From Elephas maximus indicus (taxonomy: Eukaryota > Chordata > Mammalia > Proboscidea > Elephantidae), in NCBI RefSeq assembly GCF_024166365.1, contig NC_064820.1, positions 61,419,501 through 61,483,500 of the forward strand: DNA of 64,000 bases, written 5' to 3'. Under the pieces are notes generated by a model that was given only the letters and a program-made list of their open reading frames with translations, searched no databases and was not told where the DNA came from. How positions within the stretch are numbered: position 1 is the first letter of the stretch; every line of letters begins with the position of its first letter. The position numbers and the translations under genes were made by a program. This document shows positions 46,181 to 58,472 of this stretch, piece by piece.

Positions 46181-47654
46181 GAAAACCTGCTGGTTGATGG
46201 TTTCCTTTCCTTTAGTTATTGTGCTCCGAAGCCCAGGAAAAACTACAGAGACCGAGCTGCTGAAAAGACAGTGTTAGTATTCGGTGTGGAATCTGGATTA
46301 TTTATGGGACCAGATCACAACTTAGTGCAGAGCATGCAGGCTGGATTTCAGGCATGGCTCCTTTGGTGCACACAGCTTTCTACAAATGTTTTTGAACTTT
46401 TAGTTTTGAATATTTGTAAAATAAGTGGATTTCTGAATTCCTCCTTCTCTTGGAGAAAAAAAAAAAAAAAAAGGAAAAGGAAGATCTAACAACTTTGGGA
46501 GCTCATTCCCAGAGCTACAGGTAAATAGCAGTTACTCCCTTTAGAAGGGATGCGTGGTCTCTATTTTCTCTTGGTCCCCATGTGCCTGCAACATTGCTCC
46601 CAGTCTGCTTGATCCATGCTCCTTGTAGGCTTGTGAGTTTAATGTGTTCTGAGAAACTAAAGAGGAGCGTGCATTTGGTGGATATGTAAGGCTGGGGAGG
46701 AGGAGAAGTAGGAGCTGGTATTTTATTGTCCTTTCTTGTTTGGGGGATGGTTTGGTATTTCCAAGAGTGGAAAAATAGATGGGACTGAGTTTCTTTAATT
46801 ATATGACAAACGTTCAAAGTAACATTTAGTCTTTAGGAGTTAAAAAGGGATACAATTCAAAAGATGGAAGGGTGGCAAAGAGAGGTTCTTTGCTTTCTTG
46901 CAGATGGGATATAGTGGAATGGGTTTATACTGTAGAAGGAAGGATTTTAAACTAAACAATTAGAAGAAAATTGTTGAGAATATAATAAATTACAACTGTT
47001 CTCTGCTGAACTGTCTGCATTGCCACTTTCAAGAGAAAATTCAGAGGTCTGGCTCCTTAAATTTTCTCCTTTGTCTGGTTGGAAGGTTGTGATAGATCTG
47101 AATGAGTTTGAACAAAATTATCACATCTGGGGACTTTTTTTTTTTTAAAGCAGAAGAGCTATCTTTGTGAAGGAAATGGATGCACTTTGACTTCTTTTAT
47201 TTGAAGCTATGAATTCTTAGAAAAGGATACCCAAAAATTCTACAATGTAAGAGTTTCCAAAGAAAAACTTTGATTGAAGCATTCAGAGTAAGTCCAGCTA
47301 CAAATGGGATCAAGGCCAAACAAGCAGAGTGCCAGAAATAGACTTCTGAGATTAAAAAGAAAGAATATGAATTCTTTTGTTGATACCCTTGGTTGACATT
47401 GATGATATTTTCAGTTCTAACCAGAAAGGAAAGAAGAAAAGAGGGCTTCAGGTTAGATAAAAGGTTAATTGGAATCAATACACGAAATGTAGAAAATGCA
47501 AAAGAATTAAAAAATATTAACCCAAGGGCAAGATTTGCCAAAGAAAATAGGGCCACGGAGCAGAGATACAAAGCAGAATTTCATGTATTTTGTGCAAATC
47601 ACACATTCATCTATGGAAATAAAAGATTAGAATATGACTTACATATGAACATGT
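46181..47654. other. 1.5 kb of unique sequence
   Basis: A-run at 46456-46473 and T-run near 47139. Open frames of 72-124 codons on both strands overlap each other, show no motif, and look like chance. Confidence 0.45.
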
Positions 47655-48180
47655 CACTTCCTGCTCTAAAGCTTTTGATGACTTCCTATTAACTATAGAA
47701 CAAAGTACAAACCCCTTAGTATAAACTTTAAGGCCCTCTATTATCTGACTCCGACCTACTTTCCTAGCCTGATATTTTACTATCCCCTCTCCTCCCCCAT
47801 CCATGAACTTTACGATCCAGTCTCTTGGATTAATTGCTATTCCTAGACTGCAGCCTCTTCCTCTGACTAGCTCACATTGCTTTCTCTACTGGGAATGCCC
47901 TTCCTACCTTCTTTGCCCTTTGTTGTTTGATCTATCCTTGAAAGCCACAACTCCATAAAGGTTACTCCAGTTTTCCCCCAGGAGGAAAGAATCTCTTGCT
48001 TTTCTGAAGTCCCACAGCACTTAGCTTATATCTGTATTGTAATTCTTACCTTTTTCTGTTTTGTATCATTTATGTACATTATTTTTTTTCTCACTATACT
48101 CTCTATATCATGTTCACATTTTATTTCTAGTAGTGCCTAGAACAATGTCCTGCAAGTCAAATCGATTAATCAGTGACTAC
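47655..48180 (+). repeat. L2 LINE 3' region
   Basis: 'gcttttgatgacttcctatt', 'acaaagtacaaaccccttag', 'taaggccctctattatctga' and 'gggaatgcccttcctacctt' are the well-known L2 3' coding blocks, in order. Confidence 0.85.
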
Positions 48181-48202
48181 TGAATTGAAATAAAATTGAA
48201 AA

Positions 48203-48700
48203 AACAAAGATGTCACCTTGAAGACTAAGGTGCACCTGACCCAAGCCACGGTGTTTTCAATAGCCTCATATGCATGAGAGAGCTGAACAATGAATAAGGG
48301 AGACCCAAGAAGAATTGATGCTTTGAATTATGGTGTTGGCAAAGAATATTGAATATACTATGGACTGCCAAAAGAACAAACAAATCTATCTTGAAAGAAG
48401 TACAGCCAGAATGCCCCTTAGAAGCAAGGATGGCAAGACTATGTGTCACATACTTTGGACATGTTATCAGGAGGGATCAGTCCCTGGAGAAGGACATCAT
48501 GTTTGGTAAAGTAGAGGGTCAGTAAAAAAGAGGAAGAAGCTCCACAAGATGCATTGACACAGTGGCTGCAACAATGGGCTCAAGCATAACAACGATTGTG
48601 AAGATGGCCAGCACTGGGCAATGTTTTGTTCTGTTGTACATGTGGTCACTATGAGTCAGAATCGACTGGACGGCACCTAACAACAACAGCAACACTGAAT
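48203..48700 (+). pseudogene. RTE LINE 3' fragment (C-terminal domain and tail)
   Basis: Starts inside the coding region ('gatgtcaccttgaagactaa') and runs to 'gacggcacctaacaacaaca'. Encodes remnants of the 'ELWCWRRIL' and 'CSLEARMARL' blocks with frameshifts. It is collinear with 45286-45770. Confidence 0.9.
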
Positions 48701-48796
48701 TGACTAGTACTTCCAATATTTATTTTTAAACTAATACCTGATTGATTGGGTTATGATAGCATTTCAACATGTTATGTGCATAACTTCTAACCTGTT

Positions 48797-48999
48797 TTTG
48801 TTACTTGCTGTCGAGTTGATTCTACTCATGGTGATCCCACATGTGCAGAGTAGAATTGCTCCACAGAGTTTTCAAGGCTGTGATCTTACAGAAGCAGGTT
48901 GCTAGGTCTGTCTTCTGAAGTGGCTCTGGGTGGATTCAAATAGCCAACATTTTGGTTAATAGTTGAGTGCTTGACCATTTGTGCCACCAAGGGACTCCA
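48797..48999 (-). repeat. AfroSINE, long subfamily
   Basis: 'ttgctgtcgagttgattcta' to 'tgtgccaccaagggactcc'. Confidence 0.9.
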
Positions 49000-49147
49000 A
49001 CGTTAACCTAACATAGTCACAACTGAATTCATCAGTTTTCTGAAAGTGCTCCATTTGTGTCAGTGTCCTTAACATTTTTGAAATCATTCAGTTTTTCTAA
49101 TTTGGGGATAATCTTTGACTCAACCATTTTATTCATTTTTTAATATA

Positions 49148-49556
49148 GTGTTGTTGTTGGTTGCCATCGAGGTGGTGCCTACTCATGGCTACCCCGTGTA
49201 CAACAGAATGAAATGTTACCTGGTCCTGTGGCACATTTACAGTCCTTGTTATGCTTGACTCCACTGCTGTGGCCACAGTGTATTTTAAGTCCCTTAAACC
49301 TCGGGGGCTTATCTTTCAGCACTGTATAAATCAGACAATATTCTGTTGTGACTTGTAGGGTTTTCGTTGGCTAGTTTTCAGAAGTATATTGCAGGGCTTT
49401 TCTTCCTAGCCAGTCTTAGTCTAGAAGTTTTGTTGAAACTTGTCCACCATGGGTGACTCTGCTGGTATTGGAAATACTGGTGGCATGGATTCCAGCATCA
49501 CAGCATCATGTAAGCCACCATAGTACTGCAAACTGACAGACACATGGTGGAATAAT
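49148..49556 (-). repeat. Composite SINE: RTE tail plus body
   Basis: Tail 'ttgttgttggttgccatcga', RTE-like 'ctggtcctgtggcacattta', then body 'gggggcttatctttcagcac', 'tttcgttggctagttttcag', 'ccagcatcacagcatcatgt'. Stops before the tRNA-Gly-like head. Confidence 0.65.
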
Positions 49557-49858
49557 GTAGTGTATGTATAGTGTATGCACTATAGTGTAATACGACATCA
49601 AATTCTATTAAATATTCTTTGAGATATTTCTCATAACCATTTACTCCTATCCACCCTTACTTGTTCTGCCTTAGCTCAGGCTGTGGTGACTTTATAGTTA
49701 GCTGAGTTCTAGAGTATTTGGTAGAATAACTCTTACAACCTCCAACCCTTCTGAAGACTACTGCCAGAAAAGCCCTAGGTCCTGCCTGTAAGTTAAAATC
49801 TCCAGAGGTCCAAATTTGCTGCTACATAAAATCTAAATTCCTCTGCTTCCATACTACA
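49557..49858. other. Unique sequence, nothing recognised
   Basis: No supported feature. Confidence 0.4.
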
Positions 49859-49861
49859 AAC

Positions 49862-50029
49862 CAAAAATACCAAACCCATTGCCGTCAAGTTGATTCCGAC
49901 TCATAGCGACTCTATAGGTCAGAATAGAACTCCCCTGTAGAGTTTCCAAGGAGTGCCTGGCAGACTTGAACTACTGATCTTTTGGTTAGCAGCCATAGCA
50001 CTTAACCACTACGCCACCAGGGTTTCCTA
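49862..50029 (-). repeat. AfroSINE, short subfamily
   Basis: 'cccattgccgtcaagttgat' to 'aaccactacgccaccagggt'. Flanks 'tactacaaa' and 'tactataaa' look like the target-site duplication. Confidence 0.9.
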
Positions 50030-50290
50030 CTATAAAAAAAAAAAAAAAATTATAGTTACTATTAAAACATGATGGTTAAGAACAGAACTCTAGAATCTGA
50101 CAGAGCTGGATTTGTCTCCATACTTGCTATGTCTGTGAACTGGAGCATTTCAGAACACCCTAAAATTCCAATTTTCCTTCTCTGTGAGTTGAAGTAATGA
50201 TTGTACCTACTTCATAAAGTCGCCTTGGGGTTGGAATGAGATAATGCCTATAAAGGTTTTAGAAGAGTGAGCGGTAAGAGTAAGAGCTTA

Positions 50291-51690
50291 GGCAGAGCCA
50301 AGATGGCAGAATAGACAGACGCTTCCGGTGAGCCATCTTTACAACAAAGACCCGAAAAAACAAGTGGAATGAGTATATTTGTGACAAGCTGGGAGACCTT
50401 AGCATCAAAGGTAAGCTTAGACAATGAACTGAGGGGCACGGGGAGGAAAAGATGGTTCAGAAGTGGAGAGGAGTTACCGGACCTGAACTGTGGGGAGCCC
50501 TCAGGCACCATTCCCGGGGTGGCAGTGGCAGCAGCCGCAGAAGGCTGGTACTAGGGTTCGGCTGCAGTTTCCTCAGGAAGAAGCAGCCAGGCACACAGTC
50601 TACTCACACCTCCGGAACATGAGGAGAATGGCACTCCCGGCAAAAGCTAAGTACTTGTGTATATTTTACCGTGCCCCCCATCCCCCACCCTCAAGATGGC
50701 TTCAGCGGCTGAATCCCTGGGCCTGAGATAGATCCTGGTGAGCACCTAGAGCCATCCTTCTGGCCTTAGGGAAGGAAAAAAAATTGTAATTGGGGGGAAA
50801 AGATAATTTGCTAGCTCCATTAACCAGGAGAGCTCAGGACAGAAGTGGCTCCTATCCAGGCATAAACCGTCCATGGACCTTGAGCACCTTTCCCTTCTGC
50901 ATGGACCTGTGTGGTTCTATTTTGGGAGAATAGGCCCTTTTTGGCAAACTACAACCATTTCAGCTGTGCAGTGGAAAGGTGGGTGTTTGAGGTTTGACAT
51001 TGCCTAGCCTATTAAACAGGGTCCTCACCTACCCACATCACGGGCCTAAGGACTGGTAGCTCCACTCAGGTCACCCAGCCACCCATGACAGGGGTCCAAA
51101 GATAACTGGTAACTCCCAGTCCTTACAACCAAAAATTTTGGGTGCCCGTGGTCCCTCTGCAGAACCCACCCACGAGCACACTGTAGGGAACAGAGATGTG
51201 TTTTCCTCAGAGACACTCGGGTGTCAGTTCTCAGCCCACTGCCTTGTTCAGACAATGACCCCCTGCTGCAATCAGATACTGGTATATACGTCAATCATCC
51301 CTGCCCCTCTAAGACTGTAGGACAGAGCCTGTACCACACACTTGATGATCAGCTACCTGGAAACCTGAGCTAAATTCATATAAGAAAACTGAATGGACTC
51401 CTAGACTGATATATCTAATAACAGCTCTATCCAGCTGGGGACAGGACACCAGAGCTCCAAAGGTGAAAATAATCAAGCTAGCTCACTTAAGCAACCCATA
51501 GGGGTATACCAAAACAAAACAAAGCAAGCAGCTACGACATAGTAAGCAAGCATAAACTAATACAATAACTTATAGATGGCTCAGAGACAACAGTCAATAT
51601 CAAGTCACATTAAGAAACAGACCATGATCACCTCAACAGGCTCTCAAAACAAATAATCCAGGGATCTTCTAGATGAAAGTGCATTCCTGA
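50291..51690 (+). promoter_or_regulatory. L1 5' UTR with YY1-type site
   Basis: CAAGATGGC within the first 20 bases is the position where L1 elements bind YY1 to fix the start of transcription. A second copy-like 'caagatggct' occurs near 50694. Whether this promoter is active or methylated cannot be seen. Confidence 0.6.
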
Positions 51691-52589
51691 AATCACCAGA
51701 TGCAGAATAAAAAAGTTTAATATACAGAACCCTTCAAGACGTCAGGAAGGAAATGAGGCAATACGCAGAACAAGCCAAGGAACACACAGATAAAGCAACT
51801 GAAGAAATTAGAAAGATTATTCAGGAACATAATGAAAAGTTTAAAAAGCTGGAAAAATCCATAGACAGCAATCAGAAATTCAGAAGATTAACAATAAAAT
51901 TACAGAATTAGACAACTAAATAGAAACTCAGAGGAGCAGAATTGAGCAAGTAGAAGCTAGAATTCCTGAACTTGAAGATAAATCACTTGGGCACTAATAT
52001 ATTTGAAGAAAAATCAGATAAAAGAATTAAAAAAAATGAAGAAACCTTAAGAATCACGTGGGACTCTATCAAGAGAAATAACCTATGAGTGATTGGAGTA
52101 CCAGAACAGGGAGGGATAACAGAAAATACAGGAAAAATTGTTGAAGATTTGTTGGCAGAAAATGTCACTGATATTGTGAAAGATGAGAAGATATCTATCT
52201 ACGATGCTTATCGAACTCCACATAGGGTAGATGTTAAAAGAAAGTCACCAAGACATATTATAATCAAACTTGCCAAAATCAAAGATAAAGAGAGAATTGT
52301 AAGAGCAGCGAGGGATAAACAAAAAGTCACCTACAAAGGAGAGCCAAAAAGAATAAGCTTGGACTACTCGGCAGAAACCATGCAGCCAAGAAGGCAATGG
52401 GATGACATATTTAAAAAATTGAAGGAAAAAAATTGCCTGCCAAGAATCATATATCCATCAAAACTGTCTCTTAAATATGAAGGTGAAATTAAGACATTTC
52501 CAGATAAACACAAGTTTAGGGAATTCATAAAAACCAAACCAAAACTACAAGAAATACAAAATGGAGTTCTTTGGTTAGAAAATCAATAA
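51690..52589 (+). pseudogene. L1 ORF1 remnant
   Basis: ORF1p is the trimeric RNA-binding chaperone of L1. The N-terminal coiled-coil region (about 51740-51990, 'QYAEQAKEHTDKATEEIRK'-like) is interrupted by several stops and shifts. The C-terminal part is open for 166 codons (52089-52589) and contains the RRM and C-terminal domain: 'RTPHRVDVKRKSPRHIIIK', 'RAARDKQKVTYKG', 'LDYSAETMQPRRQW', 'YPSKLSLKYEGEIK'. The conserved R-R-x-W and 'YP-KLS' blocks are intact. A functional trimer could not form without the coiled coil. Confidence 0.88.
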
Positions 52590-53062
52590 TATCATGTATC
52601 AACCCAAGACTAGAACACTGGGCAGAGCAACCTGAAGTCAACCCAGACAGGGAAATCCAAAAAAAACAAAGCAAGATTATTGGAAAAAAAAAAAAAAAAG
52701 CCCAAAACAGGGTCACAGGTATGTTATTATATAAAAGAAGACAACATTAAAATAATAAAGAGGGACTAAGAAATGTAATCATACACCTTCCATATGGAGA
52801 GGAAGATACAGCGATACAAAGAAATAAAAGTTAGTTTCAAATTTAGAAAAATAAGAGTAAGTAATAAGGTAACCATAAAGGAGACAAACTATCCTACTTA
52901 TCAAAATAAAATACAAGGGAAAAATACAGACTCAGCAGAAACAAAATCAAAAACAACAAATATGAGGAAAGGACAATATATAAAGAAAATCTACTCAGCA
53001 GATAAAATCAAGTGGGAAAAAGAAACTGTCAACAACCCTGAAAAAAAGACATTGAAGCGATA

Positions 53063-56000
53063 GCACTAAATTCATACCTGTCCATAATTACCCTGAATGT
53101 AAATAGACTAAATGCACCAATAAAGAGAGAGTGGCAGAATGGATTAGAAAACAAGATCCGTCTATATGCTGCCTACAAGAGACACACCTTAGACTTAGGG
53201 ACACAAACAAACTAAAACTCAAAGGATGGAAAAAATATATCAAGCAAACAACAATAAAAAAAGAGCAGGAGTGGCAATATTAATTTCAGACAAAATAGAC
53301 TTTAAACTTAAATCCATCAGAAAGGATAAGGAAGGACAGTACATAATGGCTAAAGGGACAATACACCAAGAAGATATAGCCATATTAAATATTTATACAC
53401 CCAAAAACAGGGCTGCAAGATACATAGAACAAAACCCTATCAGCATTGAAAAGTGAGATAGACAGCTCCATGATAATAGTAGGAGACTTCAACATACCAC
53501 TTTTGGTGAAGGTCAGGACATCCAGAAAGAAGCTCGATAAAGACACGGAAGATCTAAAAGCTACAATCAACCAATTTGACCTCGTGGACATATACAGAAT
53601 ACTCCACCTAACAGCAACCAAGTATACTTTCTTTTCTAGTGCACATGGAACATTCTCTAGAATAGACCACATACTAGGTCATAAAGCAAGCCTTAGCAGA
53701 ATCCAAAACATTGAAATATTACAAAGCATCTTCTCTGACAATAAGGCCATAAAAGTGGAAATCAATAACAGGAAAAGCAGGGAAAAGAAATCAAACACTT
53801 GAAATCTGAACAATACCCTGCTCAAAAAAGACTGGATTATAGAAGACATTAAGGATGGAAGAAAGAAATTTAGAGAATCCAATGAGAATGAAAACCCTTC
53901 CTATCAGAACCTCTGGGACACAGCAAAAGTGGTGCTCAGAGGCCAATTTATATCAATAAATGTACACGTCCAAAAAGAAGAAAGGGCCCAAATCAAAGAA
54001 TTATCCCTACAACTTGAACAAATAGAAAGAGAGCAACAAAAGAAACCCACAGGCACTAGAAGAAAACAAATAATAAAAATTAGAGCTGAACTAAATGAAA
54101 TAGAAAACAGAAAAACAATTGAAAGAATTAACAAGACCAAAAGCTGTTTTTTTGAAAAAATCAACAAAATTGATAAACCACTGGCCAAACTGACAAAAGA
54201 AAAACAGGAGAGAGAGCAAACAACCTGAATAAGAAATGAGAGGGGCGATATTGCAACAGACCCAACTGAAATTAAAAGAATCATATCAGATTACTATGAA
54301 AAACTATACTGAAACAAATTTAAAAACCTAGAAGAAATGGATGAATTCCTAGAAACACACTACCTACCAAAACTAACACAAACAGAGGTATAACAACTAA
54401 ATAGACCCATAACAAAAGAAGAGATTGAAAAGGTAATCAAAAAACTCCCAACAACAACAAAAAAGTCCTGGTCCAGATGGCTTCACTGCAGAGTTCTACC
54501 AAACTTTCAGAGAAGAGTTAACACCATTACTACTAAAGGTATTTCAGAGCATAGAAAAGGATGGAATACTACCAAACTCATTCTGTGAAGCCACCATATC
54601 CCTGATACCAAAACCAGGTAAAGACACCACAAGCAAAGAAAATTATAGACCTATATCCCTCATGAACTTAGATGCAAAAATCCTCAACAAAATCCTAGCC
54701 AATAGAATTCAACAATGTATCAAAAAAATAATTCACCATGACCAAGTGGGATTCATACCAGGTATGCAGGGATGGTTCAACATTAGAAAAACAATTAATG
54801 TAATCCACCACATAAATAAAACAAAAGACAAGAATCACATGATTTTATCAATTGATGCAGAAAAGGCATTTGACAAAGTTCAACACTCATTCATGATAAA
54901 AACTCTCACCAAAATAAGAATGAAGGAAAATTCCTCAACATAATAAAGGGCTTTTATACAAAGCCAATGGCCAACATCACCCTAAATGGAGACAGCCTGA
55001 AAGCATTCTCATTTAGATCGGGAACCAGACAAGGATGCCCTTTATCACCACTCTTATTCAACATTGTGCTGGAAGTCCTAGCCAGAGCAATTAGGCTAGA
55101 TAAAGAAATAAAGGGCATCCAGATTGGCAAGGAAGAAGTAAAATTATCTCTGTTTGCAGGTGACATGATCTTATACACAGAAAACCCTAAGGAATCCTCC
55201 AGAAAACTACTGAAACTAATAGAAGAGTTCAGCAGAGTATTAGGATACAAGATAAACACAAAAATCAGTTGGATTCCTCTACACCCAACAAAAAGAACAT
55301 CGAAGAGGAAATCACCAAATTAATGCCATTTACAGTGGCCCCCAAGAAGATAAAATACTTAGGAATAAATCTTACCAGAGATGTAAAAGACTTATACAAA
55401 GAAAACCACAGTACACTTCTGCAAGAAACCAAAACAGACTTACATAAGTGGAAGAACATACCTTGCTCATGGATAGGAAGACTTAACATCACAAAAATGT
55501 CTATTTTACCAAAAGCGATCTATACATTTAATGCAATTCCGATCCAAATCTCAATGACATTCTTTAATGAGATGGAGAAACAAATCATCAACTTCATGTG
55601 GAAGGGAAAGAGGCCCCAGATAAATAAGGCATTACTGAAAAAGCAGAACAAAGTGGGAGGCCTTACTTTACCTGATTTTAGAACATATTATACCTCCACA
55701 GTAGTCAAAACAACGTGGTACTGGTACAACAACAGATACATGGACCAATGGAACAGAATTGAGAATCCAGACATAAATCCATCCACATATGAGCAGCTGA
55801 TATTTGACAAAGGCCCCAAAACAGTTAAATGGGGAAAACACAGGTTTTTTAAACAAATGGTGCTGGCGTAACTGGGTATCCATCTGCAAAAAAATGAAAC
55901 AAGACCCATACCTCACTCCATGCACAAAAACTAACTCAAAATGGATCAAAGACCTAAATATAAAATCTAAAATGATAAAGATCATGGAAGAAAAAATAGG

Positions 56001-56868
56001 GACAACATTAGGAGCCCTAATACATGGCATAAATGGTATATAAAACATAAAGAATGCAGAAGAAAATCTAGATAACTGGGAGCTCCTAAAAATCAAACAC
56101 CTATGCTCATCCAAAGACTTCACCAAAAGAGTAGAAAGACTACCTACAGACTAGGAAAAAGTTTTTAGCTATGACATTTCTGATCAGCACCTGATCTCTA
56201 AAATCTACATGATACTGCAAAAACTCAGCTGCAAAAAGACAAATAACCCAATTAAAAAATGGGCAAAAGATATGAATAGACACTTCACTAAAGTAGACAT
56301 TCAGGCAGCTAACAGATATATGAGGAAATGTTCACAATCATTAGCCATTAGAGAAATGCAGATCAAAACTACAATGAGATTTCATCTCGCTCTAACAAAG
56401 CTGGCGTTAATCCAAAAAGGACAAACTAATAAATGTTGGAGAGGCTGTGGAGAGATTGGAACATGTATACACTGCTGGTGGGAATGTAAAATGGTATAAC
56501 CACTTTGAAAATCCATTTGGTGCTTCTTTTAAAAGCTGGAAATAGAACTACCATACGATCCAGCAATCCCACTCCTTGGAATACATCCTAGAGAAATAAG
56601 AGCCTTTACACAAACAGATACATGCACACCAATGTTTATTGCAGCACTATTTACAATAGCAAAAAGATGGAAGCAACCAAGGTGCCCATCAATGGATGAA
56701 TGGATAAATAAATTATGGTATATTCACAGAATGGAATACTATGCATCGATAAAGAACAGTGAGGAATCTGTGAAACATTTCATAACATGGAGGAACCTGG
56801 AAGGCATTATGCTGAGTGAAATTAGTCAGTTGCAAAAGGGCAATTATTGTATAATACAACTATTATAA
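53063..56868 (+). pseudogene. L1 ORF2 remnant (endonuclease and reverse transcriptase)
   Basis: ORF2p carries an APE-type endonuclease and a reverse transcriptase. Starting near 53063, 'SIITLNVNRLNAP' and 'CLQETHLR' mark the endonuclease start, then 'IIVGDFNIP' and 'SRIDHILGHK'. The S-D-H motif reads S-D-N (codon 53740-53742), so the catalytic His is lost. The RT shows '[19 protein letters not shown]', '[12 protein letters not shown]' and '[14 protein letters not shown]'; the F-A-D-D box reads F-A-G-D (codon 55159-55161). The C-terminal region ends 'NSEESVKHFITWRNLEGI'. The frame is cut into at least seven pieces (53226, 53446, 53929, 54662, 54967, 55269, 56209). Two independent catalytic losses plus frameshifts show it has been neutral since insertion. 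Confidence 0.92.
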
Positions 56869-56922
56869 GAACTTGAGAAATAGTTTAAACTGAGAAGAAA
56901 ACATTCTTTTGTGGTTACGAGA

Positions 56923-56951
56923 GGGGGCAGGGAGGGAGGGTGGGAGAGGGG
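56923..56951 (+). repeat. G-rich polypurine tract of the L1 3' UTR
   Basis: Six runs of three or more G separated by one to three bases, a strong G-quadruplex pattern. Such tracts are a conserved feature of mammalian L1 3' UTRs. Confidence 0.85.
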
Positions 56952-58074
56952 CATCCACTAATTAGATAGTAGATAAGAACTACTTTAGGTGAAAGGAAAG
57001 ACAGCACACAATACAGGGGAGGTCAGCACATTTGGACTAAACCAAAAGCAAAGAAGTTTCCTGAATAAACTGAATGCTTTGAAGGCCAGCGTAGCAGGGG
57101 CAGGGGTCTGGGGACCATGGTTTCAGGGGACATCTAAGTCAATTGGCATAATAAAATCTACTAAGAAAATGTTCTGCATCCCACTTTGAAAAGTGGTGTC
57201 TGGGGTCTTAAATGCTAGCAAGCAGCCATCTAAGATGCATCAGTTGGTCTCAACCCACCTGGATCAAAGGAGAATGAAGAACAGCAAGGACAACAAGGCA
57301 CTTATGAGCACAAGAGACAGACAGGGCCACATGAACCAGAGTCTACCTCATCCTGAGACCGGAAGAAGTAGATGGTGCCTGGCTACAACCGATGACTGCC
57401 CTGACAGGGAACACAACAGAGAAGCCCTGAGGGAGCAGGAGAGCAGTGGGAGGCAGACCCCAAATTCTCATAAGACCAGACTTAATGATCTCACAGAGAC
57501 TAGAAGGACCCTGGTGGTCGTGGCCCCCAGACCTTCTGTTGTCCCAGGGCAGGAACCATTCCCGAAGCCAACTCTTCAGACATGGATTGGACTGGACGAT
57601 GGGTTGGAGAGGGATGCTGGTGAGGAGTGAGCTGCTTGGATCAGGTGGACACTTGAGACTATGTTGGTATCTCCTGCCTGGAGGGGAGATGAGAGGGTGG
57701 AGGAGGTTAGAAGCTGGCAAAATGGACACGAAAAGAGAGAGTGGGCTGTCTCATTAGGGGGAGAGTAATTGGGAGTGTGTAGCAAGGTGTATATGGGTTT
57801 TTGTGTGAAAGACTGACTTGATTTGTAAACTTTCACTTCAAGCACAATAAAAATTATATATATATATAAAAGAGTAAGAGCTTAATAGATATTAACAGCA
57901 ATCATTACATTTCCCATGACTCTCCAGGATGACTACCCAGCTCTGGTCCACTGTGAAGGAGGGTGAAGAGCAGTGAGCAGAACATTTCTGGTATGGGTCT
58001 TAATGGGGCTGAGCAAACCCTATGTATGGTGCAGGTGTCTATGTCTAGCATAGGTTAAACATAGAAGAGGAAAG

Positions 58075-58472
58075 TTGTGGTTAGTTGCCGTTGAGTCAGT
58101 TCTGACTCATGGCTTCCCCAGGTACAACAGATAGAAACGTTGCCTGGTCCTGCACCATCTTCATGATCATTGGTATGCTTGGGTCCATTGTTGCAGACGC
58201 TGTGTGTTTTGAGTGCCTTCTAACCTAGGGGGCTCATCTTCCAGCACTCTATTGGACAATATTCTGTTGCAGTCCATAGGGTTTTCACTGGCTAATTTTT
58301 GGAAGTAGATCACCAGTCTTTTCTTCCTAGTCTGTCTTATTCTGGAAGCTCCACTAAAACCTGTCCAACATGGGTGGCCTTGATAGTATGTGAAATATCA
58401 GTGTCATAGTTTCCAGCATTATAGCAACACACAAGCCACCACAATATGACAAACTGACAGATGAGTGGTAGA
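58075..58472 (-). repeat. Composite SINE: RTE tail plus body
   Basis: Tail 'ggttagttgccgttgagtca', RTE-like 'ctggtcctgcaccatcttca' and 'ttgcagacgctgtg', then body 'gggggctcatcttccagcac', 'ttcactggctaatttttgga', 'ccacaatatgacaaactgac'. It is collinear with the 49.1 kb copy over its full length. Confidence 0.65.

Larger units (their letters stand above)
50291..57869 (+). mobile_element. Full-length L1 retrotransposon with a 15-bp target-site duplication
   Basis: About 7.58 kb, from a canonical L1 start ('ggcagagccaagatggcaga', with a YY1-type CAAGATGGC at 50299-50307) to a short A/T-rich tail after AATAAA near 57846. The 15 bases 'aagagtaagagctta' at 50276-50290 are repeated exactly at 57870-57884. 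Layout: 5' UTR to about 51.6 kb, ORF1 to 52589, spacer, ORF2 about 53063-56868, 3' UTR of about 1 kb. Both frames are broken, so it cannot move by itself. The intact duplication and low decay suggest a lineage-specific insertion. Confidence 0.93.
50066..57900 (+). repeat. MIR split by the full-length L1
   Basis: The MIR reads through 'gttaagaacagaactctaga', 'cttctctgtgagttgaagta' and 'gttggaatgagataatgcct' up to 50290, and its 3' end resumes at about 57885 ('atagatattaacagcaatc'). The 7.6-kb interval is the younger L1. Confidence 0.7.

Noticed and set aside
47197-47692. Overlapping 124- and 99-codon frames on opposite strands
   Set aside because: No motif on either strand, no codon pattern favouring one, and no splice or promoter context.
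57193-57757. Overlapping 145-, 128- and 103-codon frames
   Set aside because: All lie in the L1 3' UTR, which is non-coding in this family.
50291-57869. Endogenous retrovirus or novel multi-gene system
   Set aside because: Order and motifs are those of L1 ORF1 and ORF2, with poly(A)-type end and a 15-bp duplication; no LTRs, gag or env.
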